Source: Strigamia acuminata (taxonomy: Eukaryota; Arthropoda; Chilopoda; Geophilomorpha; Linotaeniidae). Taken from it: a DNA stretch of 60,000 bases. A model generated the notes under the pieces. It was not told the origin of the DNA. It saw only the letters and a program-made list of their open reading frames with translations, and made no database searches. This document shows positions 22,541 to 34,600 of the stretch, one piece after another. The translations under genes and the position numbers were made by a program. Location: NCBI GenBank assembly GCA_949358305.1, contig OX442316.1:3040001-3100000 (forward strand), in the 5' to 3' direction. The stretch's first letter is position 1. Each line of letters begins with the position of its first letter.

Positions 22541-23166
22541 ACTTGGGAATGTAATCATAGCGGTAATTCGATTTGTTATTTGCGCAACAATCACCGAAGA
22601 CATGGGGCGCGCCAAAAAGTCTAGACGAATCACGTGCCCGCGCGCCGACCAATGAGAAGCCGGCGTGGAGAATACAGCGACGAGTCAATAACAAGACACA
22701 GGGGGTTGTGGGCGCCAAGGAGGCCACCGCCATAGTGGAGTCGAGGAATTTGCACGCTGAAGACGCCATTCCCCATCGTGCACCGAAACATCGAGAACGC
22801 GAAGGTTCCACGAAGTAACGCGAACGGCACAAAACACGCAAAACTCGACTTGTCTTTATTGTTTTTCTATCCACTCCCGTGTGGCGCTGCCACCCTAGCG
22901 GCGACGGAGTACAACATGTCGCGGCGGCCCAAGAAAAGGTGAAAAATCGTCGAGAAATCGCAGAAAAATCGTGAAAAAACGTGAAAAGACGAATGTTTCG
23001 ACTCTTCTGAGTGCTCGGAAGTGTTCTCGCGGTCGGCGGACGAGTGTTGTGTGGTATTAGTCAAGTTTTAACTGTGTTTATCGTGGGAAAATCGATTTTG
23101 AATGAGCTCGGATTGGCGGTGCGGGAGGCTGAGAAACAGCCTGTGCGCACACTATGCTTCCCGTTC
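22541..23166 (+). promoter_or_regulatory. Probable promoter and 5' UTR of the inhibitory Smad
   Basis: GC-rich, CpG-containing region directly upstream of the ATG at 23167. It holds an AscI-like GGCGCGCC at about 22606, a forward CCAAT at about 22650, GGCGCCAAGGAGGCC at 22711-22725, and three short upstream ORFs: 22916-22942 (8 residues), 22993-23010 (5 residues) and 23102-23197 (31 residues, overlapping the main start out of frame). The start site of transcription is not visible from sequence, so whether all uORFs are in the mRNA is unknown. Confidence 0.5.
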
Positions 23167-25564
23167 ATGTTTCGCACTAAGCGGACCGCACTGGTGAAAC
23201 GGCTGTCGAAACACCAGCTCGAACTCGGCACCGGCGATCATGAAACCGGGGGTGCGGTGGAGAAAAACGGCGAGGGAATGGTGAAAAGTGCGGCCAACTT
23301 GATGCTGAAGAAACTGAACGTGCGCCAGCTCGAGTTGCTCGTGCAGAGCGTCGAGAGCAAAGGCGGGGACACGAGCGCGGGCTGTCTGCTGCTGGACAAG
23401 GGGGACGTGCGGGTCGGATGCAGGACACTGCCGCCGCACTTTCTCTGCTGCTTGCTGCTCAGGTGGCCCGATTTGAAGCAGCCGTTCGAACTCAAGCGGC
23501 TCGCGTCGTGCGCGGCCAATCACGACGATCCTGTGTATATTTGTTGTAATCCGTATCATTGGAGTCGGATGTGTAAACCAGGTTAGTGAAATTTGTTTGT
23601 TTGGGGGTTTTTTTGGGGTTTTTTGGGTTTTTTTCGTGGGAATTTGATTTATTTGGGTGTTTATTCGTAGGGCGGTGAAATCGGGTTTTAGTGTTTTCTC
23701 GTGTTTTGGAAACGTTAAATTTGTGTTTATTTTCGTGTTTAGGGATTTATTTGATGTTTGTAAGGTGGATGTTTGGTGTTTTTGGGGGTTTGTTTGGGTT
23801 TTTGGTGGTTTTAGGTCGGTTATTGACGTTTTAATTTTTTTTTTGATTTTTTTCGTGTTGAGTCGGGTTTTGGTGTTTTCTCGAATTTTGGAAACGTTAA
23901 AATAGTTTTTATTTTAATATTTACGAATTGGTTTGGTGTTTTTAAGGTTAATGTTTGATGGTTTTGGGTGTTTGTTGAATGTTTTGATGGTTTTAAGTCG
24001 GTTATAAACGTTTAAAGTTAAAAAAAAAAATTATTTTACATGTTAATCTATGGCGGTTAGGGTTAGGTGTTTTAATTCGTTTAAAAATCGAAATATTCAT
24101 GATTCTAATTTAAAAAATGTTGATTTTTGGGACGGAATAATGTTTCTTTTCGTAAAAATTAATTATATTTTATGTTTATGCGTGTTTTTTAATTATTTTT
24201 CCGTCTTTTTTTAGAAACCCCACCACCACCTTATAGCAGGTTCGCTTTAGAACGGTTTAAACCAGAGGGTAAGTAGGTCAATTTTTGACCAATTTTGATT
24301 AAAATTTACATTTTTTAAAATTCCCACTCGTATATATTTATATAATAAATGAATAAACACACGTCCCGACCTTAATCTTTGAATTCGTTTCACATTTCAC
24401 TTAATATCACTTTACTCATCCACTTTTATCAACTCCTTCTTATCGACCCAACTTTTATTGAATTAGAAAATTAAAAAAAAAATAATAATAATTTTGTATA
24501 AAAAAAATTAAAAAATTTCTAAAATTTCTAAAATTTTTCCAAACAGACCGGGCACCGAGCGAACCAGTTTCGTTGGAAACAGGAGGCACCAACCAGTACG
24601 GGTCTTTGAGCAGTCAGCAAACAGGTAAATAAAATAAAAATAATAATTTCACCTTTTCTGCACACAACTGGTTTGACTTTTGAAATAAAAAGTCAACAAA
24701 AACATTCGTTAAATAGAAAAAAAAATTAAATGAAGTTAAAAATCAAGTAAAAATAATGGAAATAATGGCATCCATCCACAACAGCATTGACCCAGTGTGT
24801 TTGACCCAACTCTCACCTGAACCAACTAAGCAATGGCGGAGCCAGGGTTGCTCAAGTCATGAGGAATTAATCAGATTTCAATACAAAGGACGTTTCAATG
24901 CCACTCGGTACAAATGTGATAATGTTTGAGGTCAAGAAATACGAACCGCAAATATTATCACATTAACCTCCTCCGGGGGCCCCCAGTGCCTCTTTTTGCT
25001 AAAACTTACATTAAAGGCTTCTACTAAGGTTTAGACACTATGTTGGAATATGATTCTTACGATCAGTTAGGGGAACTGATCGTAAGAATCATATTAGGGT
25101 CATAACCGTGAGTAAAAATCGTAAGTAGTGATTTTTAGGCCTACTTCTAATGAATTTGGTTAGTTTTTCGCTATTGATTCGGCGTTTGATTTCATTGCGA
25201 GGAGGGATAAATGGAAACACGTGATAAAAGCATGCAACATGTAGCAGTTGCAAGTCTCTTAATGGTTATCAAGAGAGGTCTCGCAAGGCCCCACCTCTTT
25301 AAGCATGCATTATGGCTTGTTAGAGCGGCCTGGTGAGGGTTTTCGCTCGAGTTTTGCGCCAGATATTAATTGTGCGAATGAGGAATAAATGTGCAGGAAA
25401 GTTGGCAAGATTTTGCCGGTGTAATTGGAATTGAATTAGCCGGCTTTATGTGGAAATTATTGGAGGTAAAAAAGTGGTCAATGACTTGTTGTTAGTAATG
25501 ATCTATTTTTATCTCTGGTTGTGACAAGGACGCGTTGGGTGAGGGTGAGGGTGGGGTGGGGTGG

Positions 25565-25600
<36 letters not shown>

Positions 25601-28600
25601 ATAAGGATTGGTTAGTAGGGTGTAGGGTCCCTTGTGGGGGGCCATTTACCTCCCCTCAGACTGACTTTTAGTCGTTGTCTTTTGATTTTCTGGTGGTGTC
25701 GCCAGTCTGTCCAGGGCTCTATATTCTGGCACCCCTCGCCCTCCCACACAAAACTTTGACCTTTGACCTGTGATTTGAGATTGGTGGTGATTTGGAGTGG
25801 TTTTGGGGATGGAAATGGAGGTTTTGGATGTGAAATGGGTTTGTTTTTTGGTTAAAAGTGCGGGTTTGGGTGTAAAAATGCAGTTTTGGTTAGAATTGTT
25901 TTGATTTTTTGGTTAAAAATGGTAATTTGGGTTTAAAATAATTTATTTTTTGCTTAAAAATGGTAATTTTGGTTTAAATTATTTATTTTTTGCTTAAAAA
26001 TGGTGATTTGGTCTAAAATGATTTATTTTTTGCCTAAAAATTTGGTTTTGAGACTAAAATTATTGTACTTTTTGATTAAAAATGTGGTTTTGGGCCTAAA
26101 ATTGCATAAATTTGCTTTTAAGTGGTGAACTGGGTCTAAAATGATTTAATGTTTGATTAAAATTTAGTTTTGGGCCTAGAATGATTTTATTTTGATTAAT
26201 AATGCAGTTTTTGGCCTAAAATTAAAAAAAATTCAATTTTATGCCTGAATTATTGCATTTTGTGACTAAGAAATCCATTTTGTGACTAAAAAATCCATTT
26301 TGTGACTAAAAAATCCATTTTGAGACTAAAAAATCCATTTTGTGACTAAAAAATCCATTTTGAGACTAAAAAATCCATTTTTTTGTCTAAAAATTAGAGT
26401 TTTGCAAGTATAAATGCAGTTTTCTGCCTAAAAAATTAGAGTTTTGCAAGTATAAATGCAGTTTTGTGCCTAAAAAATCCATTTTGTGACTAATAAATCC
26501 ATTTTGTGACTAAAAAATCCATTTTGTGACTAAAAAAAATCCATTTTGTGGCTAAAAAATGTATTTTGTGATTAAAAAATCCATTTTTTGTCTAAAAATT
26601 AGAGTTTTACAAGAATAAATGCAGTTTTGTGCCTAAAAAATATTTGTTTTGCCTAAATTAGTGCCAGAAATGACGGATTTGTGCCGGTTTCGGGCTTAAA
26701 AATTGCTTTTTTGTGTCCAGAATTGAATTGTGCGATTGTTATTGATGGCGTGTTTGTTTGTTAATTGCTGATTCCACTCGCATGGAAACCTTGAACATTG
26801 TGTCAACTAGTAAAAGTGAAACGTGTCACATCACTGCTTGACCCATTTGGTACTGCAGGCTTCTCTTTATGTTCGATATAAATTGACACGTTGCCAATAG
26901 CAACAACTGGTCCATGCACGTCACTCACCATCAGCTCGCAATTGGATGCAGAACACACCTTGGCAATATTTCTTCTCCCATCACCCATCTACCGCGTTTT
27001 ACAAATAGATATTCATGCACACAGCTGGTTTGTTTTTCTAACCCATTCCACATTCCACAGCGAATTAACACACATGTTTAAATGCGCTGCTTTTAATAGC
27101 GAGCGCTGCTATTCTATTGCGCTTTTACCATTTTTGCTTTAATTAAATATGAAATTGGATGGAGATTTTTTTTTTTGGTTTATTTTTAGTCTGAAAATGG
27201 TATTTTTGCATCTAAAATGGACATTAAAGGGGATAAAATTGAATTTTTGGCTAAAAAATGCAATGAAACGGTTTTAAAATTAATTTTGTTGTTTATTTTG
27301 AGTCTAAACTGCGTATTTAGGGGTCTAAAATGCGTATTTAGGGTCTAAAATGCGTATTTAGGGGTCTAAAATTGGATTTTTTGGTTAAAATATCATTAAA
27401 TTGATTTGAAATAAATTTATTTTTGTTTTTGGGTCTAAAATGGACATTTGTGCGTGTAAAATTGGATTTTTGGTCTAAAAAGTTGTATTGGGGCACAAAT
27501 AATTACATTTTTGGGTTTACAAAGTATAATTTTGAGCCTATGAATTTGATTTGAGTGCATAAAATTACATTTTGAGGCTGAAAACTACATTTTTGAGTTT
27601 TAAAGTTAGATTTTTGTGTTTCTTATATGTACCTTTCTGACTAAAAATGAATGATTGTGCATGTAAGGGATATTTTGTTGTCTAAATATAGCATTCTTTA
27701 CCTAAAAAATTGCTTTTTTATGCCTAAAATTAGATTTTCTGCAAAAATGGTGCCTAAATATTACATTTTATCTAAAAAAAACTTTTTATTGCTTGAAAAT
27801 TACACTTTCTGAACAAGTGTGCATATAATGTCTAAAAAAAATGTTTCCGCCATAATTGTGCCTGAAAATGATAGATTGCTACCTAAAAAGGATGTTTTAC
27901 TGCCTATAAATGCATTTTTGAGCCTAAAAAGGATATTTTGTTGCTTAAAAATCCATTTTATGCTCAAAATGTTTATTTTAGGGACTAAAAATGATATTTT
28001 GTTGCCTCTACAATGCCTAAAATGGGCAAGTTGTGCCTAAAAAAGCATTTGTTTACTTAAAATCGAATTTCCTATTTGGCCATTGCACAATTTTCCACCC
28101 ACTTAATATTTTTATCCCCTTTTAACAATCGCCAAACAAAAGACAAAACTGTTGATAGTCTCATCTGTTGCTGTATCAACAGGTGTCATTTGGCGCCACG
28201 AAAATGTTTTCCACATTGTGACGCACACACAAACCGGAAGTTTCGAGACAGGTGACTGACTGAGCATGAATCCTCACCAATCACTCACCCAATCCCCCCC
28301 CCACAATCTCCTCCCACTCAATCTCTCATTCCCAGACCCAAACAAACAACAACAAAAGCAAACAAACTCAACCAAACACAACAATTTCCATTTCCCAAAT
28401 CCCCAAAAAGGTCAAGGAACTCGGTGGTCAGTGGGATATAAATGTGGGGGCAGCTGGGGGGGGGGGAACCATGCAAATGACCCAATGATAGTTGGCTGCT
28501 TAATGATATGTTGTGATAGGCATTTTTCTCTCTACATCACAAGGGGCTCCTGCCAGGGTGAGCCAGCTCCATTTTGGGCTCAGGGGGAGCTGGGTTTGTC

Positions 28601-31600
28601 TGTTTTGGTGCCTCCAAGTGAGGAATAGACTCAGGCAACCAATCACTCAAAAGATGGATGGTGAAAGGGGGGAAATGGGGGCTGGAGAGTGGAAAGGGGG
28701 AGGGAAATGAAATGTATGTGGTTTGTTTTTTGTTTTTTTTTGTTTTTGGGATTTTTTTGCTTTTGATTCTTATCATTTTCTATGGAATTTGTGTTTTTTT
28801 TCAATGGGGGGATGGGTGGGGGGGTTGTGGAAGGGTTTTTTGAAATTTTTGCTTGGGTTTGCAGTTTTGAAGGTGGGAAAAATGGACTCCCCCTTCGTCT
28901 TGTCGATGCGGAGATGGATGTCGGTTGGCGCCAACTCATAAATTATGCGCCTGCCAGGAACAAGTACTCTGCTCTGACCAGGCGCGTCTAAACGCCGGCG
29001 TCCCCTTTTCCTCTCTCTCTCTCTCTCTCTCTCTCCCTGGCGGCTTCAGATTTATGCGCTTGTGAGCTCCTGCTGGTGAATGGCAGGCAGCCGGTAAACA
29101 AGGGGTGAATCTACACTTCCTTCGGAGAAATGTAAAAAATAAAACGAGGGTTTATTTTGTTAACTGTTTCGGCGAGAGTCGTTATTTGGAAGTGTGTGTT
29201 TACCAAACTGCAGATCGAATATTGCATTACATGTACGAACTAACCTACGGGCGATCTATCGCAAAAAAAAAATACGACAAGTTGTGTTTTAAATGCGATT
29301 TGTTCGAAAGGCCGAGATCCGGCGTTTATCGACGATTTGCCGGAAGATCTGAAATTTATGCGAGTTAATACGCTGTCCATCAGAATGCCTGAAAGTACAC
29401 GGGTTTTAAGGCCGACTGTTTGTACTCCAGGGTGGATGTTATTAGGTGGAACGTGGCTCTTGCATTTCTCGCCCGATAAATCAATAAGACGGCACTAGGA
29501 CGGTGGAGTCGTGATGTGGATTAGGCCTAATGCAGCTGCCAAAGAGTGACACCAACAGAAGCTTGTCTCTATGGCGACCAGATTATCACTCCGGGAGAAG
29601 ACAGACAGAGTGCCACTGCACTGTCATCCCTCCGGTTGAAATTCCCAATTGAAATATGTTTGGAAACTCCATTTACAAATCCTCGGCGCATACTTTTTCC
29701 TTACTTCTGTCAAAAGAAAGGAAGAAATATCGATCGGAAACTACAACTTTTATTCTAAACATTTTCCGGTGCGGGTTCTTCGGTTGCAAAGCAGAAGACA
29801 CGAGTGTTGGACTTTTAAAGTAGCATCATGACAAGAAAAGCAGCTGTGCCTCGGCTATTAGTTTCGCCTTAACAGTTCCCAAGCTGGCTTAGTTAATTGC
29901 TACATGGCCCTAGCCGTCCACACTCATTCTCGGTCCAGTGGAGCCTATAAAACCCTGCCAACATCCATTTGCAAAGTGCAAAGTGATTCTTCTGCATCAG
30001 CACTTTAATTTTTTCAGCCAAGTTCCTGTTGGAACTGTAAAAGTTTGAGAGATTTGTTTGCTGAAGGGCCGTAGTTTAATAATCCGTCAGGGAAAATTGG
30101 TTTCAACGAGGAAATTGTTCGCGAACATTGGTGGGTAGAATTGACAAGCATCAGCTGTCAACTCTTAAGTTACATAATGCGGTTGAGGCGGATTGGTTGT
30201 CTGTGATTTGAATAGAGTCCTTGGTAGCACACAATGCTTGTACATCTGTCGGGGGAACAACAGGCTTGCGGTTCGATTCCGGTTCCCGAAGATTCTGTTT
30301 CGACGGTGAAGTTTTCGTTGATTTGAGTAAAAAAATTAATTTCTGACAATTGGTAAGATAAGGTTAGGTTAGGTTAGGTTAGGTTAGCCCTGGTCTGGTT
30401 TGACCTATGGGTGATCCATAGATGTTAGCGTAGAAGCGGAAAAGGTATAACTAAATTGAGATTTTGTGCATCTCTTTTCGTTGTTAATTAATTTCCTATT
30501 TATAAGCCGAAGGAGCCGTTTCCAATAACTCTGAGTGGTCCTTAAAGAGGTCCTTGGTCACTGCAGTCTTCTCCATCGCTAATGCAACATGATGCTAAAG
30601 TGATGGCGAGCAAACTGATTTCTTAAAGAGGACCTGGAGGTTAGGTATTTCGATAACGGTGTAGTGTATGAAGGGATAGTGGTCTCACTCCATTCCATTA
30701 GCAGTATCTGTTGGATTATGCGATTGGTTTTGCTTTTATCGAAGGATATCTGAAGGTGTGAGAACCGAGACTTGTGAAGACGAAGCAACTAATGAGTTTA
30801 TTTCGGGCTGGATAATTTTAAGGAAGGATTGGGCAAACTACAAGTGCAAAGTATTCATTATTCGATATTATAACAATGAGGCGATATTAATCGATATTGC
30901 TAGCGATATAATTTGAAAATTGCATTTAAGCAAGTTACCGGTAAACGAAAAAGTCGGTAAATTTGCAATCCCTTTACCTGTCGGTGAGGACCGGATGGGC
31001 AAATGGGTCAATTTGCCCGAGCCCAGTGACATTTCGCTAAAAAACACTCTAAATGCAAAAATGGCGTCAATAAATTTGACATTTACAAGAATTGACCAAT
31101 GAATTTCTTGCCGTTTGATTTGAATAATCTGCGGCCGGGGAATTGTGCCTTTCCCCGAAAACCTCTTTGCTAGTAAATTTGTTTACGAGCGCGTTTATAG
31201 AAAGACGACGTGGCATCACCTGCATAAGAAAAAATGTGTTGAGTGCGCCATCATGTAAAGTCCACGTCGGAGCGCTCTTTTTTATTTCGCTCGTTGGGCG
31301 AGGATAAAAGAGAGACTTGTGCTCCCAGTCTGCTCTTATCAGCAGGAGACAAGGACTTTGTACAGAGCTGTTTATCTAGATAGGATGAAGGCTGTGAAAA
31401 ACTCACGTTAAAACTTTTATGTGGCCATGAAGGGTTAAATTACTTCTGGGAATAAAATGAGTTGATGAACACTAAGAAAAATGGCCGTTGTGCTTCGGCT
31501 AAGGTGGAAATCAATTCTGCGTTCGGGTGTTTGGGAGACCTGTGCGGTTATTGCCCAATGCGAATACGGATGCGATATGGCCGCCATATAAGCGATATAT

Positions 31601-34600
31601 ATTGATCCGTTATTCTGCATCGTTGGAAGATCGATTTGAAGGACCGTATGTTGTTACGAACGTTCGACGTTATGTCGCATCGTTGGAAGATCGATTTGAA
31701 GGGCCGTACATGCTGTTATTATTTTAAGTTTTCTTTATTGATGAATTATGCATTATTAAATCAGACTTGACTTGGTTTTCACTGAATGCAGTCCTGTTTC
31801 TTGTCTCTCTTCCCCTGGCACCTGAACCTTAGCTTCTAGAGCCCCTATGGCTAGTTAAGATAGCAATCCTCCTGTACGTCGTTACGAAAGTTCGACGTTA
31901 TGTCGCTTTTGTGCTTGCGATGTGTTGTTTGCGATGTCGTAGTTTTAACTTCGCACGGGCTTAGTGTTCGGTAAATTGTAAACGAGAAGAGAAATGCAAA
32001 AGCGGAAAAAAAGCATAAGAAAAAGAAAATTTAAAAGCTAAATTTCAGGGTCATCCAAAGGCAACCCCAGACATACCTAACATGCCATTCTCTCCCTCCA
32101 CCCTGACAGGCAAAATTACCTGAATTTGCCATCAGAAGAAGACAACATCAGCCAGCCCAAAATTCTCATTTTATTCAATTGCAATTGGAAGAAATGAGAT
32201 TTGCAAGCATAACACAAAGATTTTACAAGGATGTGGTCATTCAGACGTGGAGTGGCCTCTATTGTACTCTCGACACGGGTCTTGGAGCTCGGGGTTCCTT
32301 ATTCCATTGTGCCACTCCATCAAAGAGAACTGGTCCAATGAATAGCCACGAGTGAGTTGACGCCGCCATCTTTAAAAACGAGTACATTCCCCTTTACCGG
32401 CAGCGGATCTATAGTTTCGCGCAGTTATTACAGCTAAAGGGGCCCCCGCATGCCATTAAATTAAACATAGTGTTATAGCTTCCTTCCAGGGCCGGATTAA
32501 ACTTTTTTAGGGCCCGAGGGATATTTTTTTCCGGGCCCTTATACCATAAATTAGGCTTGCGTAGTTATTTTTTTGACCTAAAAGTGAATTTTTGGCTTCG
32601 AACAGTTGGTGCAGTTTTGACATCAACTTGGCGTTACTTACAAACCGCAAGTTCTATGTGTCTGAATTCGTATATGGTTAAATTTTTGGCCTAAAATTGA
32701 ATTTTTGGCCTAAAATTGAATTTTTGGCCTAAAATTGAATTTTTGGCCTAAAATTGAATTTTTGGCCTAAAATTGAATTTTTGGCCTAAAATTGAATTTT
32801 TGGCCTAAAATTGAATTTTTGGCCTAAAATTGAATTTTTGGCCTAAAATTGAATTTTTGGACCTAAAATTGATTATTTGGCCTAAAATTGAACTTTTTCG
32901 TCTAAAATTTAATTTTTACGCCTAAAATTGGATTTTTTTTTGCCTAGAATTGAATTTTTTTGCCTAAAATTGAATTTTTTTTGCCTAAAATTTAATTTTT
33001 TTGCCTAAAATTGATTTTTTGGCCTAAAATTAAATTTTTGGCCTAAAATTGAATTTTTCGCCTAAAATTGAATTTTTCGCCTAAAATTGAATTTTTCGCC
33101 TAAAATTGAATTTTTCGCCTAAAATTGAATTTTTCGCCTAAAATTGAATTTTTCGCCTAAAATTGAATTTTTGGCTTATAATTTAATTTTTGACCTATTG
33201 GGGCTAAAATTAAATTTTTGGCCAAAAATTTATAAGGGCACTCGGAGGCCCCGACTCTCTCATTACTCGGCTCGGTCCGCGCACCTGTGATTTAGGCGTC
33301 AGAGACCTCTCACTCGCCGCGGTGGGCGGAGACCGGGCGGAGGTTGTTTTTTTTCTTCTATTTTTTTAATAGACCGGCTATGTGAGGTTGGTCTGGATGG
33401 AACGGGCGGCCTTGGGAGCCATGTCGGCAGCTTTAAAAATTAATTTGCACCGAGTTGTGCCGCTTAAAGTAGCAGAAACATATAAAAGGAGAATTAGCAT
33501 TTGGATACATTTTGCTGCATTCGGAGCGTTGTTTTAGGTGATTAAATTGAAAGTGTGAAAGGGAATGGAGAGAGTTTTCATTTTGGTTGTTTAGGGCTGG
33601 TTTTAATTCATTTTTTCGTCGGTGGCGCCACTATTTTGTGTGTGGCGGTTGTAGGAACTAGGTAGAGCGGTGTGGGGTGATAGAAATTGGAATGAAAATG
33701 GAAATTTTGAGATTTTGGAATGTGAAAGAAAAGTGTTAGGTTGGCATTACTCATGGATGGGGCCTGACAGGCTTCATTCTCTCCTGTGCATTTGCCTTGG
33801 GAGAAAGGAAGGGGGACAGTGGAAACTGGAAGGGGGACAGTGGAAACTGGAAGGGGAAGGGAGGAAGAGTCCAAACTCCTGGAGAGATCAATCGATCTCG
33901 GCCTAATTCAGTGGAGAGAGAAAAACCAGACACTTGAAAAACCACAAAATAATTTTTTTGTTTACACAAAATTTTGGAATAAAAGCCGGGGCTGGGCTGG
34001 GGGCCCATGATTTGAGGGGTTCTTGAGGGCATGTGTCGAAAAAAATATTTTTAATTAGTTTTTGCATAATAGCATGTAGGGGCTCATTGGTTGTTGTTTG
34101 GGGTGCTGTGATCAAAGGGGCCCCAAAGAAAAATACAAAGTTAATCTTTAGATTTGTGTCGATGTGATGAGTTTGACATCTATGTATGCAGGGGCAGATT
34201 ATGGTTTTTTGGGGGCCTAGACAAATTTTTTCAGACCGGTAAGGCAATAATTAAACTGTATGATTATTTTTTGGCCTAAAATTGAATTGTTTTGGTATAT
34301 TCATCAATGTTTGGCCTAAAATTGGATTTTTTTTTGCCTAAAATTGAATTTTTTTTTACCTAAAATTGATTTTTTTTGCCTAAAATTGAATTTTTTTTGC
34401 CTAAAATTGAATTTTTTTTGCCTAAAATTGACTAAAATTGAATTTTGTTTGCCTAAAATTGAATTTTTTTTGCCTAAAGTTGAATTTTTTCGCCTAAAAT
34501 TTAATTTTTACGTTTTAAATTTAATTTTTACGCCTAAAATTTAATTTTTACGCCTAAAATTTAATTTTTTTGTGCCTAAAATTGAATTTGTTTGCCTAAA

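Larger units (their letters stand above)
28061..32480. other. I-Smad intron 3, middle part: no gene seen
   Basis: Contains purine/pyrimidine-skewed stretches (28270-28860), a (CT)n tract near 29011-29035, GGCGCC sites at about 28193 and 28926, the (TTAGG)n tract at 30359-30387 and two small repeats. Frames such as 29105-29368 have no splice signals or recognisable motif and are not called. Confidence 0.5.

Noticed and set aside
21821-22874. GC-rich frames on both strands upstream of the inhibitory Smad
   Set aside because: Overlapping frames on both strands, no motif, no consistent splice sites; typical of a GC-rich promoter.
29105-29368. 87-residue frame with [15 protein letters not shown]
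   Set aside because: Inside an intron, no Kozak, promoter, splice or family evidence. Kept as unsupported.
30225-30298. A functional tRNA gene
   Set aside because: B box is perfect but the T-stem and acceptor stem do not pair. Listed only as a remnant.
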